Shown one piece after another: positions 24,701-36,583 of a DNA stretch of 64,000 nucleotides (positions within the stretch are counted from its first letter, which is position 1; every line of letters starts with the position of its first letter). The notes under the pieces are model-generated. The model did no database searches, was not told the DNA's origin, and saw only the letters and a program-made list of their open reading frames with translations. The stretch is from Lonicera japonica (Eukaryota > Streptophyta > Magnoliopsida > Dipsacales > Caprifoliaceae). The stretch spans positions 61,919,650-61,983,649 of the forward strand of contig CM038469.1 in NCBI GenBank assembly GCA_021464415.1, written 5' to 3'. The translations under genes and the position numbers were made by a program.

Positions 24701-27700
24701 GAGACCTTCCGCCAGAACAGTTCTGTAGACATGGTTTTGTGTTAGCAAAAGCATCGGAAGCTGGATTTGGTAATGAAATGTACAAGATCTTAACAGCTGG
24801 TGCATTGAGTATAATGTTGAACCGGTCACTGATAATTGGGCAAACCAGGCATATTGGTTATCTCTCACGCCTTGCTATTTATACATATAATATAGGTCGT
24901 TACCTTTTTCAATAACAAGTCATGTTATGAACAAAATCGTTTGTCAATTTTCTTTTGTTTGATTGTGTACAAATGCTTTTGTGCTGTCATACTAAATCTT
25001 TTTATTCTAGGCAATAATTGTTGTATTCCCATATTTTCAGGGGTAAATATCCTTTCGGGGACTACATCTCTTATAGCAACCTTGCTTTTACCTTGACGGA
25101 AGTTAAGCATCTTTGGAGACAAAACGGCTGTTTGACAAACTATGGGAGGCATCTAGATATGAGGATTGATGATTTTCAAAAGCCAGCACGAACAAATGTT
25201 CTTTGTAGTAATTGGAGAGAATGGGACCAACCTATTATATGGTAAAGTGAGAACGCTTACACACCTCTAGTGCTTGTTTGTTTGAGCTCTTTTCACTTCT
25301 TGGAATCAGAACTTGGTAATTTCACATTTTAAAATATTGAACCATATGAGGGGTTAAACGAATCCTGAAATGATAGTTTTTACCTTAATACTTGCAGGTT
25401 CCAAAATACAACTGATGCTGTGGCGGCTCAGTTTTTTTTGAAGAATATTCACATTGAGATGAGGAAAGCAGCTTCCGAGTTGTTTGGGAAGCCAGAAAAT
25501 CTTCAGCATAGGCCCAATGTATTTGGGGAGCTAATGAGATTTCTCGTATCTCCTTCAGAAAGTGTTGAACAGGCAGTGAAGTGGGTTCTTGATGGGGAGA
25601 GAGATCCTGATATTGCAGTGCACATGAGAATGCTTATGAACAGGTATTGCAATTAAACAGTTCAGTTTTTCACTTGAGAATCATGCTTGATTTTCCATTG
25701 ATAAGGTAGTTGTGAAATGGCAACCCTGTGCACTCCCCCTCCCTCCCCATAACTCAGGGTAGCCATGCCTCTTAGACCACCTGACTAATCCCATTTAGAG
25801 TTGGATCCTTCAACCTGCATTCACTAATACACACATTGGGAGTAAACATATCTATTTTTTTGTCCCACAAGGTGAATAAGATATCTATCGGGGTTCCTGG
25901 ATGTTTGATGGGAATAAAATAACTTAAGTTATTTTTCCTCGAACAGAAAAATTTACTATGACGCCATTATAGATGTGAAATTAGACTTAGTCCCCTATTT
26001 TCATAATTGTTAAGACTCTGCAATGATTACGTTAAAAAAAAAATTATACATTGCTCCCCATTTCTATGTAATACTTTGATGCAGGGGTAAAGTCTAATGA
26101 TTTTGAAAAAGGGGGCAAGTTCTAATCCCACATTGACACGGGGTCAAAATCAAAAAAATCCCTTTAGTTTTTTTCCCCCAAGGTTTAGATGCACGTCATT
26201 TTCTTCTCAATGTGGCATAAAAGTTGATAAATTGGACTCTGCTATAGGCTCCTGAAACCCTATAAGAGATCTTCATGAATGCAAAATCAATACTATTCAT
26301 ATGCCTTTTATAGCTTATACGAAGTTACAATGACCTATAATTCGTTAATGTACCCCAATATATGACTTTGAACTGATTTATGATGTTCTTGTGTCTATTT
26401 TTTCAGATCAGTCAGAGCAGTGCAGGCGGCATTAAATTGTATTAGAAAAGCTGTAAACAATATGGAACTGGGGTACAGACCCAGATTGGTTTTGGTTTCA
26501 GATACCCCTTCTCTAGTGAATGATATTAAACCAGACTTGGATGAATTTGCCGAGGTAATTGATGTAGTAATAGTATCATATTATGAGCACTACTTAATCA
26601 CTTCCAAACCATAGAGTATTCTATTCCGTAATTATTATAGAAGTAGAATGTAACTTCAGGCCCAGATTTTGTAGGTATTTGGCAGTGTTCTATAAGGCGG
26701 TCACCTAGAATGCCTAGTTCATAGGCTAGGAGGTCTGGGCAGGTTTTTTCACTCTTGTTAGTATTATGTTTTTGTTTGTGCTTGAATTATGTGAATGTTT
26801 AGTTGAAGAACTCTTATGCCTTTATTGTAAGGAGTTGAGTTTGATTTCTTGGTAGCATCAAATTTAGAAATTAATACTCCCTATATCCCTAATTAAGAGT
26901 CCACGTTTGACTATCACATTTTTTAAGATTGTACATTTCATCACAATCAATGGTTTAGAACAAAACCTGTTTCCTTCGTTAGTTTTGGTACGTTGATAGC
27001 GTCCTGGAAATGAATGTGGACTCTAATTTGGTCTTGCCATTTCCAGGTTCTCCATTTTGATTATGAACGCTTCAATGGAAATATATCTGGCAACATAAAT
27101 GGATTGCCTAATTTGAACTTTAGGGCGAAGGATTGGGGCCCAGCACCTAGATGGGTTGCATTTGTCGACTTCTTTCTTGCATCACGTGCAAAACACGCCA
27201 TTGTTTCTGGAGCCCACAGGCGTGTTGGAACAACTTATGCTCAGTTAATCGCAGCACTCGCAGCTGCACACAGACTTGGTATTTTCATGCGCTTATTATC
27301 TGTTACTGTATATTAAGTAATACATGTTAGTGAGATGAGCAATTTGGTACTGTACTTAAGTGTACAAAACTACTCTTCGCGAATATAGAAAAATAAACAA
27401 TAGTAACAAGATTTGAACATGCGACTTTGTACTTTAGGATGTGTGACTTACCTCTTGATATCAAACATGACTATATTCGTCTCAAAATGATTTTAATTAC
27501 AATTTAAATGTTAAGAATTGTCGTATGCAATATTGCAAAAGCATCGAGTTTGCCATGTATTCTAGTATCATATTAACTGCATATGCTCTGTCTCTGAACT
27601 TTTGTCATTTTATTTTTTTAAAACAGAGGAGAATTCTTCTGCTAGTTCGAGTTTTATGTTCTTCAGTAGCTTCCAGAGCAATTTGCTTGCGGAAGGACTA

Positions 27701-27970
27701 GGGAATCAGGTCGGATGGGGACATTTGTGGAACAGATTTGCGGGCCCGCTGAGCTGTCGGAACCAATCAAATCAATGTGCGCTGACGCCACTTGTACCAC
27801 CTGCATGGTGGGATGGACTTTGGCAATCGCCCACTCCACGCGATATCCACAAGATGGAAGCATTTGGAGTTCTACTATCGGGTTTGGGCACAATTGACGA
27901 TGACGACAATCACCTTCGTTCTTTTTGTACTTTGAAGAAAAAAGTTGCGGTAACCGTTACTATAATTTGA
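21795..27970 (+). CDS. Plant single-pass membrane protein, uncharacterised family
   Basis: Seven exons: 21795-22122, 24686-24848, 25041-25241, 25398-25643, 26407-26554, 27047-27278 and 27627-27970. They join in one frame to 553 aa. After a basic N-terminus (IIASRRRRIS), one hydrophobic segment (about residues 14-35) suggests a type II membrane anchor with a lumenal body, the layout of Golgi glycosyltransferases. Later landmarks are FGNEMYKILTAGALSIMLNR, LCSNWREWDQPIIWFQNTTD and CRNQSNQCALTPL..PPAWWDGLW near the C-terminus. I recognise the protein as a conserved plant family (Arabidopsis AT3G26950-like, annotated only as transmembrane protein). A glycosyltransferase role is inference. Intron 2 appears to use a GC-AG donor (24849). 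ATG 21795 is the first in-frame Met. Intron 1 (2.56 kb) holds a MITE and a second inserted segment. Confidence 0.88.
22983..23258. mobile_element. Foldback MITE, GGGTCC family, copy C
   Basis: It lies in intron 1 of the membrane-protein gene. The arms, about 80 bp each, are near-perfect complements: GGGTCCTTTTTATAAC, AAGCAATTGATTTTGG and GAGAAGGTAGAAAATAAGTTG on the left match the complements of the right arm. This is the best preserved copy of the family in the window. No clear target duplication. Confidence 0.85.
23294..24535. mobile_element. Possible gene-capturing element in an intron
   Basis: A 1.24 kb block inside intron 1, bounded by a short inverted match (TTTATAGGAAGTTG at the left, its complement at 24522-24535). 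On the minus strand it contains two coding-like islands: an ATG-started 58-codon frame at 23685-23509 (MDLGKGFDVTMLDASAERSG start, Ser/Gly-rich) and a short open stretch around 23990-24118 (EECAKLVANIADYLELQL). I do not recognise the source gene. The terminal match is short and no target duplication was found, so the element call is tentative. Confidence 0.4.
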
Positions 27971-28419
27971 AGGTTGGAATTGCACCTTTTGATTTTGCAG
28001 TACCATAATGTTCACTTTTCCTAGTGTTATACCCTTATCCTTCCCACTTTTTAATCACAATTCAAAGCAGTATGTTGTAAAACATTTGGAGGCGGAGGGA
28101 AGTTAATTATGCCTTTATTATATTAATTAATTAAATAGGTATTGCCCGTGTTTAAATAAAAAAAAATGATAGTTAAAAGATAAGTGTAACGTGTAAAATG
28201 GCATGACAAATAATAAGAGCACAATTTTTTTTATATACTTTTTTGTTCGTAATGTATCTTGATTTATAGATACTAAGTAGAAGATTTAAAAAATATAAAT
28301 TTTAATCAAATTCAATTTCTTTTAATTAAAAGTTATTACACTTTAATTTTTGTTAAAAAGGATTATTGAGGGATAATGGTGTTGATTTAATTCGTTATAT
28401 ATCAATTAGATACAATATG

Positions 28420-28597
28420 GACCTTTAGATTAAGGAACTTTTAAATAAATAATGGTATTCAAACTTTGTGTTTTACAATATAGATAGCAAATGGGTTAAA
28501 AGAAGTTGATGACCTTTAGATTAAGGCAGTTTTAAATAAATAATGGTAATAAAATTTTGTATTTTATACTGTAATATAGATAGCACAAGGGTTAATG
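28420..28597. repeat. Tandem duplication, unit about 91 bp
   Basis: Two direct copies start with GACCTTTAGATTAAGG at 28420 and 28511. Both continue through TTTTAAATAAATAATGGTA and end at ATATAGATAGCA. Small indels separate the copies. Confidence 0.85.
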
Positions 28598-29366
28598 CCT
28601 TTTTTTATTGCTTTGGCTCAATAATATGCTTGGGGATCAACAAAGCTACAAGTTCGAGCTGATTCGAGAATATCAATTTGTTAGAAATATGAATGTGGAT
28701 CAAACACACATGCACAGAAAGTTAATGCTCTATCGAAAAGTTTATCACCCTTACCAAAAAATACTACAAAAGGGGGGGCTGAATTGAGAGCATGCGGATT
28801 CTCTTAATTGAGAGACCCATGGATCAAATACACATACATGCACGGAAAGCTCTAGACCTGTATTGAATATTTTCTCCGTATGCAATTCAACTGCGAGTTT
28901 CTAATGCTGCGAGTGTGAGGTGAGACAAACTTTTGGTGATTTTGAACTTGGGAAAAGGTAATTTTTTCAACTAATTCCACCCCCACATTATATCATATAT
29001 ATATAATAAATAAAATATATTTTTTTATAAAAACTTGACATGTGGAACATAATAAATGTGCTTTAATTTTTATAATATTCTTATTATGCTCAATTTTCTA
29101 GTAATTTAATATCTCATATCTAATTTGTAACATAATATATTAATTGTAACATATAATTTATCTAGTATGAAATATCTTTTTTAGCAAATATAATATTTAA
29201 TTTAATTACTAATAAAATATCAATTATAATATCTAAATTTCAAGAACTTTTTTGCTGTTCGCTTCTCTTCTCTTTCTCCTTCCCTCTCTAAGAAAAAAGG
29301 TACGATGGCACTGCTCTACATAAACATTTAACTATTTGCAAAACATTATATATATAATCATATCAT

Positions 29367-29474
29367 TTTTTTTTGGTTTCCCACGGGGTGTTCAGGCTAG
29401 TTTTTGCGCATCTCAACATCTACCCAAGGTTATCTCAGTGGCAGCCTTATACCACTGGGTCAAGAGGCTTGGTT
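29367..29474 (-). mobile_element. Au-like SINE, minus strand, with target duplication
   Basis: On the minus strand it starts CCAAGCCTCTTGACCCAGTG with a box-A-like TGGTATAAGGC. It ends in GCGCAAAAACTAGCCTGAACACC followed by an A-rich tail, which resembles the 3' end of plant Au SINEs. The 10-bp word ATCATATCAT flanks it at 29357-29366 and 29475-29484. At 108 bp it is shorter than full-length Au (about 180 bp); box B looks decayed or deleted. Confidence 0.8.
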
Positions 29475-30964
29475 ATCATATCATTGATAACTATAATGTA
29501 AAGTGTTCTCTTTTCATGATATTGTGTCACGTGTCATTGTATTAATGCTTTTCAAATTACATATAAATATTTCCAATTTTTCAATATATATATATATATT
29601 CTTGTTTTTCTATTTTCATACCTTTTTATTTTCCCCCACACTCTTTTCTTTTTCTTTAATTTCTAACATAATATTAAGTGTAATATATAATATTATTATA
29701 ATATATATATTCTAATATGTTATTTCTTTTCTTTTGTAGTATCTAATCTCTCAAATCCATAATTTATATACCTAAAATTCTAATTCTTACTTCAAAATTT
29801 TAAATGTCAAATTTCATAATCTCTTTCATTGATATTAGTTAATTATTCTTTTAATCTCTCTAATTTTCTTATACAATGTAACTCTCAAATTCTCAATTAT
29901 TACTTATTTATACTCGATAAGTTTTATCTTTTAAAATTCTCTCCCTTTAATACGTAGAGTTATAATTATTTAAATATTTCATTTGTAACTTTTCTATTTA
30001 ATTTTTTAAATATTTAATTAATGTTTTATACTCAATGCCATTAAGAAAAATATAAAATTAAAGTAAAGTATTATAATAGTGGCAGATTTAATGAACAAAA
30101 AGTTTTTTTTTTTCTTTCGTATGAGTTCTATTCTCATTAAGAGTGCTATATATACGTGCGTGTGCACATATATAGATTATATGTATGTAATTTTTCACCT
30201 CGCTTTTCTTCTAATACATATTTATAACGATATATCCTTCTTTTCTCTTTATATATTCTTATATTTATATCCCCTAACTCATCTCTTTTTTTCCATCAAT
30301 GATAATAGAATTCATAAGTAAGAAAATAGATTTTTACCGATTAATTCAATAAAGTTTTTATTTTATTCCCTATAAATTATATTCTTAAGAAAAATGATAT
30401 ATGTATGTATATATGCATATATAGATTATAGATGAGTAATTTTTTACTTTGCTTTTTCTTCTCATACATGTATGTAATGATATGTTCTTGTTTTCTCTAT
30501 TTTAATATTTTTCATGTGTGTATTCTTTCATGTGCTTTTTTTCAAGTCTTATTTAAGCATTATTTATATTTTTTTACTTTTTTCCAGATTAATAATTACG
30601 ATTTTCGTCTCAATGGAATAACGCAATAATTTATAGATTTATATCTTACATGATTCTATTAAATAGTTGATTATAAAAGAGACTAATTTTATGTGATAAG
30701 TTTTTTTCATGGTCCTTATTAATTGTTAAATATCCACGTATCGCGTGGTTTGCATAATAGTTCTTATGTGAAATCATCTTTACCACCAGTGGTAAATAAC
30801 AACCCCTTATATTTATCCAGTTATGGATTGCTTGAGTTGAAAAAAATAATATTGTGAAACTTAATAAATTTATTTGAGTTTTGTTATAATACAATTATGG
30901 TGTTTTATGGAGAAAGTAGGCGATACATTAAATGTGCAATCTTTAAAAGTAAACAATTCATTAA

Positions 30965-31382
30965 AGGCTCGTTTAGTTGTCCTTCAAATTGCGAATTAGA
31001 TAATTTATAATTAAGTAATTTACAAAATTTTCATTTATTAGTGTTTGGTTGTGTAAATTGAACAATTGTAAATATAATAATTCAAGCTGATTCACATAAA
31101 CACAAATTAAGTCATTTCAAGTAAAACTTGAAATTGCTTAATTCTAGAATTAGATAATTTATTACAACTCTATTTTTCGGGAAGATCTAGTTTCTACATG
31201 TGATGTTGATGCATCTAAACAAAATTTTAAATAACATAAAACAGTACAGAAATTTCCTTGTTAAGTTTTCCAAACACTACTTGAATTATAATTGAATTAT
31301 TCATAAATGAGCAAATTCACAATTCTTCAATCGAAAATTAACTAATTCTAAAATTAGGTAATTTACGCAACCAAACGGGTCA
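30965..31382. mobile_element. Tourist-like MITE with TAA target duplication
   Basis: The ends read AGGCTCGTTTAGTTG and, complemented, TGACCCGTTTGGTTG. TAA flanks both sides (30962-30964 and 31383-31385). The interior carries many AATTAG/CTAATT-type inverted words, as in other foldback MITEs. Length is 418 bp, with no ORF. Confidence 0.75.
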
Positions 31383-33939
31383 TAAATGTGTAGGCTTATT
31401 AATATTTGAGTATGGTGTACTAATTTGAAAAAAAAGGAGGGGTTGTGCTATATCCACCCCACAAGTACTTAGTATTACCCTCGTTTTTATTATCACTCCC
31501 ACAAACTCCCTTTTACTCATTCATACCCCCATTACCTCCTTTACCACTCACATTTTAATATACATAGATTAATAATTAGTTATAATTAATCGTTAATTGT
31601 AATCTTCATCCTTATTTTTCTTCTTCTTCTTCATTGTCTTTTTCTTCTTCATTATTGCATTCATCTACCTTTGATGCAACGCAAGCTAATTATAATTAAT
31701 CATTAGTTCCTTTTATTCTCCTTATTCTTCTTATCCTCCTTAACAACGGGTTCTTAATTCTTTCATTCATCTGTACTTTATGAAACACAAATAAACCCTA
31801 ATTTGTAGAGAATGATATATAATTGAAAGTTCATGTTTATTCTGTTTTCTTAACATTGATTAAAAAATATGTATGCAACAATACGCAAAAACAAACCTTG
31901 GTACACGAAGAAGGTTCCCTCGGTTATAGGAAATTGAATTTGTAGCATAGGTTTATAGAGACCGAGTATGAACAATTGTGCACATTTGTAGGAGTACGAT
32001 AATTCAAGCCTTGAGAATCGAGTAAGATACCAGTTATTCAGTTATCAAAGGTTGAGTGTAAGCCTACTACTCGATACGTAGGGGATGAGTAAGACATTGT
32101 CGATAAACATTATTCTCTATATCACACATATGTTACACTCAGTTTCTAAAAATCGAATATATACTACAAAATAAGTTCCATGTAGTCGAGTAAACCTTCT
32201 TTGGGTGCCAAAGTTCGTTTTTTTTAGTATTGCATAAATCTGGAAAAAAAAAAGTACACAAATTTGGAAGAACTTTTGTTATCACTGTAAGTCGAAAAAT
32301 ACCCTAGAGGGGGGGTGAATAGGGTTTTTAAAACTAAATTGGATTATTGAAATTGTTTTAAAAATAATTAAAGTCTATATCAAGTAATCAAACAAAACAT
32401 TTAAGTAATTCCAATCACAAAGAAAAATATAACAATAAATAATAGAGCTAGAGATAAAAACATTAAACCGATCGAAGTCGAAGACTTTTTGTCCACACGG
32501 TTGAGCTTGTTGGCCCCTACTTCCGCGCTCAGATAGTTTTTCAAAAAATTTTACTAATACCGATCTTCTTCCGAGTGAAGATCAAACATCTGCAAGTGTT
32601 TATACTCTAAAAAGGTTGCTATATTACAACATTCAACACAAGAACAATCTCTTTTTATTTTAAAAGATTAACATTTCTTAATATTTGAAGAATAAGGTTT
32701 TTGTGACAAACACCAATATACAATAGCTCTCAAGTGTATGAAGATTACAAGTTAAGTTCACATTAGGATATATCAAATTTGATCAACAATTTATAGTTCA
32801 AAATAATGATGATTGATCAAAAACAATGTTCTTGAATCTTTGAATATTGAATGTAGATGAAGAGAATAGTGTTAGAATGATTCAAGAGTGTTTAAATATG
32901 TCTTAGATAGTGTATATATAATATAGGACAAAATATGACCGTTTGGATGGAGTTGGTAAAAGTTTGGTGTCAAAAATGGTAAAAAATCAAAAATCCAACG
33001 ACTAGTTTTTGGATCATCAGTTGACTGAGCACTGCTCATCAGTCGACTGATGAGTTCTGTCTGGCAGGCCAAAAATGCAATTTTTACACTTTTGTAATTT
33101 AGCTCTAAAATCAATTTTGATGATTGGGAAAGGTCAAATATAAGTTCCTAAGACACATATTTTCAATAGAGCTCCAAATAAGATCAATTAGAATTTATTA
33201 TGAATTAAATACAAAATCGGTTTTTGCCAAAAGATATTTTTTAAAGGATCTTGAAGAAAACTTTGATTTGATAAATCTAATTATGTAAAAACAAAGTGTA
33301 TGAGCTATAAAGAGAATCAAACAAGAACTTTTACATAGAAAACATAAGCATTCACTCAAATATAAAATAACGAGTCTTCGAGAATTTTGTTTGTATCTTC
33401 GTTTCTTTTTTTCCTTGGGTCATTGATCTTCATAGAAATGCCATTGTGATAATGCATTGATCAAGTAGTTGTGTGAGATATTGATAATAGAGATCTTTGT
33501 AGGTGAATAATCTTAGTTCCAGCTTTTTGGTTTAGTCCACGTGTGATCAATTAAATGTGACTATTACTTAAAACATCAACTTAGTTAAATTACATATGAT
33601 TAACGTTATTGTTATTATCAAATTAAGATTAATGACTTTTAGGTCGACAATCACCATACCCAATATTGGTTTTCAAGTATCAGACTAACTTTTATTTATA
33701 AAATAAAGCAATTAATTTTTATTTATATAAATCCAAATTTTGTTTACGAACAACTTTGTATTATCACTTCTAAATTTAAATTCCAAATATAAAGATAAGT
33801 GTGTGTCTTGTCATAGTAAATGATAAGATATATAAATGTGAAAGAGGATGAAGATTTAAAGAAGAAGAAGATTTAAAAAAGAATAAAGTCTAAAGAAATA
33901 GAGTGATTAATTTAGCGGAAGTGATAATAGAATGGAGGT
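31383..33939. other. Intergenic with an unclassified dispersed repeat
   Basis: No gene is visible. From about 32285 the sequence reads ACCCTAGAGGGGGGGTGAAT, a word I know from high-copy plant repeats. The same block contains a 16-bp perfect palindrome (CATCAGTCGACTGATG, about 33037-33052). I could not find terminal repeats or a reverse transcriptase, so I leave it unclassified. Confidence 0.45.
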
Positions 33940-35023
33940 GGGGGGGATGTATTCAATTATGATTTTAACAGACTATTTTGGGATAAATAAATCTTGTGGT
34001 ATTCAATTAAGACTTTTAAATAATCTCAATAAGTCTTGTGATATTTAATCAGGACTATTCATATATTTTAAAGAGGGCGGCCAAATCTAGTGGTATTCAA
34101 TCAAGTTTTTAAACAAGAAACAAAAAGTCTTTTGGTATTCAAAAACTTACTAATTTCAATGGATTTTTTTAAAAATTAGGAATTTGTGTAATTTTTTAGT
34201 GAAAAGTATAAATACCAAACCCTAGAAAGAATCACACCCTAACCCATGAGACTTTTCACGTAAAACTTTTGTTTTATGTTAGAGATTTACTAATTCTCTC
34301 ATCTCTCTTATCTACATTTACCTCTTCCTTTCACCAATTTTCCTTTTAAATTTCACCAATACTTATGTTTATAAAATGGGTATGTATATATCATCTATAT
34401 ATATATATACATATATGTATGTATGTGTACATTTTCATATTCTTTGAGATTTAAACTATTTTTATGTATTTCAATTTATTTTTTCCCCTCAGTGCCTTCT
34501 TGTCATTGAAGAGTGGAGCCCTTCAATTGAACCCCATTTTGAAGATTGCTTGCATAATTTTATTGATATTTTAAATAAATTTCATTGATGGACATAAACA
34601 CCAAAATCGACACTCTCTGGCTTTCACAAGAATCATAATGTTTATTAAAAAAAAATTTCGTTTCTTTTATTAAGAAATGGTAACGGTTTTTATAGAACCT
34701 TTGGTAATAAAAAATTCCACCATCATTTAGAAAGCTTGGATTGTAGAAGTTGATGCCGGAGAATTCGTGCATCATTAAACTAAACATTACTCATCATAAA
34801 ATTCAAACATAAAAAGTCTTGAGTATAAAAAATTCATGTGGTCCTTTCAAATCTTATAAATTCTAATGATATATTTTTTAAAATCCAAACATAAAAAATT
34901 CCGAGTATAAAAAATCTTTTAAAAAAATCTTGTAAGTCATTACATTCTTAATAGTCTTTTAAAATTCACTGGACTAAATTATTCATAAATATTTTTTTAA
35001 AATCTTAATTGAGTACACCTCCC
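33940..35023. mobile_element. DNA transposon remnant with TIR GGGGGATGTATTCAATT
   Basis: The left end GGGGGATGTATTCAATTATG matches the complement of the right end (GGGAGGTGTACTCAATTAAG). Subterminal DNA repeats the TATTCAATTAAGA/AAAATCTTA theme many times. The target duplication is not clear, so the superfamily is open. The middle (34190-34330) contains TATAAATACC followed by an untranslated-leader-like CT-rich stretch, but no intact gene. Confidence 0.6.
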
Positions 35024-35448
35024 TAAGAGTTTATATTGATTTTTCTATTTTCATTTTTGAAATAGTTTACATTTATTTTTTCGTAAAAGTATAATAAAGT
35101 ATTTTAAAAGGAGGAAATAACGCTACCCCAAAAATTATATAAAAGTTGGGTAAATCCAAATATTTCCAAAAAATAAAAGTTAATAAAGTTAGTAGTTTAT
35201 CAACTGCCAAATCAGCAGATGGGTCATTTTATCCGCTGTCAAAAAGCAAACCGGTCCACACAACCCCTGTCCAATAACATCTAGCCACGTGACCTTGACC
35301 ATCCTACAAAGCCACATAGATACATGAGAATCTTTTCTTTCCTGACTACTAGAGAATAGTTTAAGAAAATGTTAAACTTTAATTTGTTTGCGTTTCCATT
35401 TAGTTATTAATAGTGTATCTATTTAACTATTTAGTGTATCTTTTAAGG

Positions 35449-35716
35449 CATTGTTTGGTTAAGTAAATTATTTTATTATAAATATTTTTATTTTAATAAA
35501 AAGATTTATAGTGAGAATTTATTTTTTTAATTTGAACTTATATGATTATTATAAATTATGTAATTTTAATTATATTTTTATTTTTTATTTAATATTTTAG
35601 ATATTAATTTAAATTTAGATATTAATTTATTTTTATAATTAAATTAAAAAATTTATAAATTAAAAAATTTTAAAAAACTAAAAAATTTTAAATAATTAAA
35701 AGACAATCAAACGAAA
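35449..35716. mobile_element. AT-rich MITE candidate
   Basis: The left boundary GGCATTGTTTGGTTAAG and the complement of the right boundary (GACTTTCGTTTGATTGTC) are similar over about 18 bp. The interior is almost pure A/T with inverted AAATTT words. The ends are diverged and no certain target duplication was seen. Confidence 0.4.
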
Positions 35717-36583
35717 GTCTTAGGGGTTGTTTGTTTCAACCATTTAAATCTGAAAACTTCAAAGTTATTTGCTTGGTAAAAAAATTAAGTGATTTACTAC
35801 TTAGATCTAAAATTTTGCATCCAAAAAATTAAGCGGCAAGTTTGCCACTTAAATTTGAAAACTTAAAACATCCTATTACAAAGTACTTATTTTACCCTTA
35901 TTAAATTCTTAATCATATGATCTAAATACGCTAATAAGGACAAAATTGTCATATTACAAAAATTCAGTTTTTAGATGTATGATATTCAAACAAATAATAT
36001 TTTTTCAGATACAATTTTCAAAAATAAACAAATAATTTTTTCAGTTTCAATTTTCAGTTTTAAGATATTTTATCAAATATCATTTTAATTATAAAAAAAA
36101 TTAAAAAAATTAACAATACTCAAAAGTATTTTTTTCTTTCATAGCCGAATTTGATTAAAAATATCAGTTCATAGCCCACCGAGAATAGACAACCCCTCTC
36201 CTCCCCTTCCCAAAACATCTCATCATCGTTTTTTATATATATATACATTAAAAAAAAGAGAAAAAAGAAAAAAAAAGGTGTTTTTTCTTTGGGCAGAGAA
36301 CACTGCACTACTCAAAAGTTGATACACAGCGCATCAACAAAAACCCTTTTTCCTCGGCCCCCAAATACACCCAGCCTGTCACATTTGCCCCCCAAACCCT
36401 CACTTTCTCTCTCCCGCCGGAAAATCGCCGGAATCTGAAGTCGTTTCATGTTTATGAACTCAAAACACCACTCACTGCAACTACACCGTTTGAGTTCTTA
36501 ATTGGTGTATGTATATTTCTAGCTCTAGCTCTAGCACTTTTTATGTTAAATTGAAGATCTCAAATTAAGAATTTGAGAGAGAG
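35717..36583. other. Promoter and leader of the DHHC gene, with MITE-like DNA
   Basis: Positions 35725-36080 look like an old MITE-like repeat (GGGGTTGTTTGTTTCAACC start). From about 36310 to 36583 the composition turns C- and CT-rich (CACTTTCTCTCTCCCGCCGG), typical of a plant 5' UTR directly before the ATG at 36584. The start of transcription cannot be fixed from sequence. Confidence 0.5.

Larger units (their letters stand above)
27971..30961. other. Gene-free AT-rich intergenic
   Basis: Holds the presumed 3' UTR of the membrane-protein gene, then about 2.9 kb of AT-rich DNA. Within it are a 91-bp tandem duplication (28420-28597) and a SINE (29367-29474). The short open frames seen here are AT-driven and not coding-like. 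Confidence 0.6.

Noticed and set aside
31383..33939. LTR retrotransposon
   Set aside because: I found no pair of long direct repeats, no primer-binding site and no gag-pol similarity, so the high-copy word at 32285 is left unclassified.
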